A DNA stretch of 64,000 bases from Phycisphaeraceae bacterium (GTDB lineage Bacteria; Planctomycetota; Phycisphaerae; Phycisphaerales; UBA1924). Within the stretch, counting starts at the first letter, position 1, and every line of letters starts with the position of its first letter. The position numbers and the translations under genes are program-made. Location of the stretch: positions 2,728,001 through 2,792,000 of the forward strand of contig CP060234.1 in the NCBI GenBank assembly GCA_023898685.1, given 5' to 3'. Positions 61,635 through 64,000 of this stretch are shown piece after piece. The notes under the pieces are model-generated. The model made no database searches. It worked only from the letters and a program-made list of their open reading frames with translations, and had not been told where the DNA came from.

Positions 61635-61794
61635 TCGAGACTCTCGCCAAGAAGTTCACAAGTGGGCGCCCCGGACGAGGCCGCGAGCGATCGCCGATCT
61701 TCTCTCGGGAATGCCGGCCGCGGAGTCCTCGCGTCTCTGACCGATCAGGCCCGCGAGCGCACCCGACGAGGCCACGAAGCAACCCGCATCTTCA

Positions 61795-61983
61795 GTGCTT
61801 CCTTTCCCCGGGCAGCACGCCCCCGTGGCTCAGCCGGATCATGTGGATCATCTTCAGGTTGATCCACACAAAGCGGAACAACTGCCACGGCAGGAATGTG
61901 CGGAGAAAGACGACCCACCCGGTTGGCCTGGGGGCGAACTTCGGCGAAACGACCTTGACGCCCTCGGTCCCGATCTCGGCCAT
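61795..61983 (-). CDS. Small protein linked to the SQR-like flavoprotein
   Basis: A 62-residue protein directly after the flavoprotein gene (36-base gap), starting at ATG 61983 with GGGAG upstream. The sequence has a basic/hydrophobic helix (WVVFLRTFLPWQLFRFVW) followed by a second (INLKMIHMIRL). I recall similar short proteins next to such flavoproteins, but cannot name a family. It could be a membrane-peripheral subunit or docking protein (inference). Confidence 0.65.
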
Positions 61984-62019
61984 CACCTGCTCCCGGCCCT
62001 CGACGGGCCCGCTCGCGGT

Positions 62020-63474
62020 TTACTCGGGGATCAGGGTCCACCCCGGCTTGCCCTGCGCCTTGTGCATGAACATGTAGTGCAGGATCACCTTCACCCAGTG
62101 CCCCGCGAGCCCGATCTCGCCGAACGTGTGGCTCAGGTCGCGGCCGTACTCCGGGTAGGCGTCGAAGTCGGGCACGACGGGGTAGACCGTCATCGCCGCG
62201 GCCGTCCCGTTGAACAGCCCCGCGCCCGCGGACGCGACGCACCCGGCGCCCATCCTCGCCATCGAGGCCGCGTGGGGCGACTTCTTCCGCCCCAGCATCG
62301 CGTTGGCGATGTTCGACGCCACCGCCTTGCCCATCATCGCGCTGGGCATGCCCGTTCTGGGCGGCGTCGCGAAGATCGGTGTGCCCCGCGGGCTCTTTCG
62401 GGGCTGGCTGATCGGGTGGGGCGGTGCAAACGCGATGCCCACCGCATAGAGATTGCTGTACTCCGGGTTGACGTAGTATCTGGGCCAGTCCGACGCCTTC
62501 CACTCCTCGTAGGGTTTGGCGGAGTAGTCGGCGTCGACCTTCATGAACCCGTTCGGCGCAAACAGCCTCTCGGTGATGTCGCCGCCCTTACGGTCGTGGG
62601 CCTTGAGCCCCACCCCCGCGAACGGCGGGAGCAGCATCGCGACGTCAAACTCCTCTTCGTGATCCGTGCCGTCGAGCGTCTCGAAGAGCACACGATCCTC
62701 GCACACCTCGTTGACGTGGGCCCGGAAGATCCAGTTCAGCCCCCGCTCGGCGAAGAGCGATTCGGTGAAGATCCGTGAGTGGGTGATATACCCGCCCCGC
62801 TTGATGTAGATGCCCCCCATCCCGAAATCGCCCAGGCAATACTCGTTGCTCAGCCAGGTGATCTCGGCCTTGTCACGCACGCCGTGCTTGCGGAGCACGA
62901 ACTCGAGATTGGTCACATACTCAAACGCCGCGCCCTGACATGTGCACAGCCCGTGCCCGGTGCCCACCAGGAAGCGCTGGCGTTCGCCCTTCTTCATCCG
63001 ACCGATCGCCTCGTGCACGGCGTCCCGGCACGCGACCGCGTGCTCGGTCGTGCACACCGAGTGGCTGTGACCCTCCGGCCCGAGCCCCTTGGTCGCCCCG
63101 AAGTTGAGCTTGGGGCCCGTGGCGTTGATCAGGTGGTCGTAGGCGAGCCGGGCCCGTTCGCCGTCCCGCGATGGCTCGGTGTACTCGATCTCGACGAACG
63201 GCTTGTCGTGATCGGCCGACCCCTCGGGATGGATCGCCACCGCCCGGGCCTGGTGGAACTCGATCCCGAACTTGTCGTAGACCGGTTTGATCGGGAACTC
63301 GACCTGCGCCGGCTTCATGCACCCAACGCCGACCCAGATGTTCGACGGGATCCAGTTGTACTTCTCCTTGGGTGACACCACGACCACGTCGTGCGAATGG
63401 CCCAGCCACTTCTTCAGGAACGCCGCGGCGGTGTGGCCGGACACGCCGGCGCCAAGCACGACAACTCGGCCCAT
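62020..63474 (-). CDS. FAD-dependent oxidoreductase, sulfide:quinone oxidoreductase-like
   Basis: A 484-residue flavoprotein. The FAD site is RVVVLGAGVSGHTAAAFL; the second strand VVVVSPKEKYNWIPSNIWVG matches SQR and flavocytochrome c sulfide dehydrogenase. Cysteines that could be redox-active lie in VGVGCMKP, SVCTTEHAVAC and HGLCTCQG. The C-terminus (LAGHWVKVILHYMFMHKAQG, then LIPE) is an amphipathic helix of the kind used by SQR to touch the membrane. It probably transfers electrons from sulfide or another donor to quinone. GGAG is 6 bases before ATG 63474. The donor is not certain: several SQR-like groups have other roles. Confidence 0.85.
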   Translation of the reverse strand: MGRVVVLGAGVSGHTAAAFLKKWLGHSHDVVVVSPKEKYNWIPSNIWVGVGCMKPAQVEFPIKPVYDKFGIEFHQARAVAIHPEGSADHDKPFVEIEYTEPSRDGERARLAYDHLINATGPKLNFGATKGLGPEGHSHSVCTTEHAVACRDAVHEAIGRMKKGERQRFLVGTGHGLCTCQGAAFEYVTNLEFVLRKHGVRDKAEITWLSNEYCLGDFGMGGIYIKRGGYITHSRIFTESLFAERGLNWIFRAHVNEVCEDRVLFETLDGTDHEEEFDVAMLLPPFAGVGLKAHDRKGGDITERLFAPNGFMKVDADYSAKPYEEWKASDWPRYYVNPEYSNLYAVGIAFAPPHPISQPRKSPRGTPIFATPPRTGMPSAMMGKAVASNIANAMLGRKKSPHAASMARMGAGCVASAGAGLFNGTAAAMTVYPVVPDFDAYPEYGRDLSHTFGEIGLAGHWVKVILHYMFMHKAQGKPGWTLIPE

Positions 63475-63672
63475 GTGATGCTCCCGATGGTCCGCTTGCG
63501 ACTCAGGAGACTGTAACACCGCACCCGGGTCGATAGTGGGCAGAATCCCGATAAGATATTGTTCGGGTTGGCGCCCGGCTCGGGCGGCGGGGCTGCGATT
63601 CTGCTAGCGTACGCAATCCACGGCGTCCGCCAGTCCGGGCGGGGGCCGCTGGCACGGCAGAGGTGTGACGGC
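63475..63672. other. Divergent promoter region of flavoprotein and OPT transporter
   Basis: About 200 bases between divergent genes. A short AT-rich patch (GATAAGATATTGTT, about 63549-63562) is the only likely promoter core. I cannot assign -35/-10 boxes to either direction with confidence. Confidence 0.35.
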
Positions 63673-64000
63673 ATGAGTGACCAGTATGACCCCATCGAGG
63701 GCGCCCCGATCGAGCAGGCCTCCGAGGGCTTTGATCTCGAGACCTATCAGGTCGCCCCGACCTTCGACCAACTCCCCCCGCTCCCAGAGGATGCAAGCCC
63801 CGAGGAGAAGGACCACTTCTGGTACACGCACATCTACCGGGGTGAGCGGGTGCCGCAGCTCACGCTCCGGGCCGTGCTGATGGGCGCCGTCATCGGCATG
63901 GCGATGTCGCTCTCGAATCTCTACACGACGATTAAGCTGGGCTGGGCGTTCGGCGTCGCGATCACCGCCTGCATCATCTCCTACGTCGTCTGGAACGGGC
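63673..64000 (+). CDS. OPT family transporter, N-terminal part (cut by window edge)
   Basis: An ATG at 63673, with GAGGTG about 7 bases before it, opens a frame to the end of the window (109 codons). After an acidic cytoplasmic lead (about 55 residues, PIEGAPIEQASEGFDLETY) comes GERVPQLTLRAVLMGAVIG, which is the start of the first transmembrane helix of oligopeptide transporter (OPT) family proteins, then SLSNLYTTIKLGWAFGVAIT, the conserved next segment. It likely imports peptides or metal complexes; the rest is outside the window. Confidence 0.85.
   Translation, partial: MSDQYDPIEGAPIEQASEGFDLETYQVAPTFDQLPPLPEDASPEEKDHFWYTHIYRGERVPQLTLRAVLMGAVIGMAMSLSNLYTTIKLGWAFGVAITACIISYVVWNG

Overview
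The window is about 64 kb of very GC-rich DNA with no rRNA, tRNA, CRISPR array or insertion sequence that I can see. Gene content points to a marine or aquatic planctomycete, most likely of the Phycisphaerae type. The pointers are several secreted proteins ending in the paired 'GC-type' dockerin signature (C-P/A-D ... AGCP), a prepilin-type secreted protein, an ECF sigma factor abutting a TPR serine/threonine kinase, many Gfo/Idh/MocA oxidoreductases, and GTG/TTG starts. This assignment is inference; no marker gene is present.

Layout. (1) 1-5346: the start of a secreted beta-helix protein (minus, cut by the window edge), then GH38-like hydrolase, ribokinase and a Gfo/Idh/MocA oxidoreductase on plus. 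(2) 5355-14841: a sugar ABC importer (two permeases and a binding protein, no ATPase), a divergent GH2-like hydrolase, and a GH65 phosphorylase coupled by a 4-base overlap to beta-phosphoglucomutase, which is a disaccharide phosphorolysis module. (3) 15329-26263, minus: a six-gene operon of LacI regulator, triple-repeat dockerin protein, prepilin-like protein, sodium:solute symporter, PL6 lyase with dockerin, and a DUF2264 protein. (4) 26381-37878, plus: a clear sigma-70 promoter, then PF05426 (alginate lyase-like) lipoprotein, aldo/keto reductase, oxidoreductase, sugar isomerase, D-mannonate dehydratase, pectate-lyase-like dockerin protein, sialate O-acetylesterase-like protein and another oxidoreductase. 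Regions 3 and 4 share a divergent control region and look like one uronate-polysaccharide (alginate or related) utilisation locus.

(5) 37942-52728: a rhamnose/rhamnogalacturonan locus. It holds a DUF6250-like lipoprotein, a Tat-exported PcRGLX/YetA-like lyase, a rhamnogalacturonan acetylesterase-like SGNH hydrolase, and the full intracellular pathway: mutarotase, isomerase, rhamnulokinase, and a fused rhamnulose-1-phosphate aldolase/lactaldehyde dehydrogenase. LutABC then takes the lactate produced to pyruvate, and an NCS1-type permease is the probable importer. Two kinds of palindromic repeat occur here, one of them inside the lutC reading frame.

(6) 52777-61634: an ECF sigma/kinase pair divergent from a cassette of secreted proteins: a fibre-like protein, a matrixin metalloprotease, its paralogue with a destroyed active site, a second fibre-like protein ending in an S74-type chaperone domain, and a small dockerin protein. 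This is the least familiar part of the window. (7) 61795-64000: a small conserved-looking protein, an SQR-like flavoprotein and the start of an OPT-family transporter.

Convergent gene ends are very tight (8-13 bases at 5347, 11905 and 41624), and many neighbours overlap by ATGA or GTGA.
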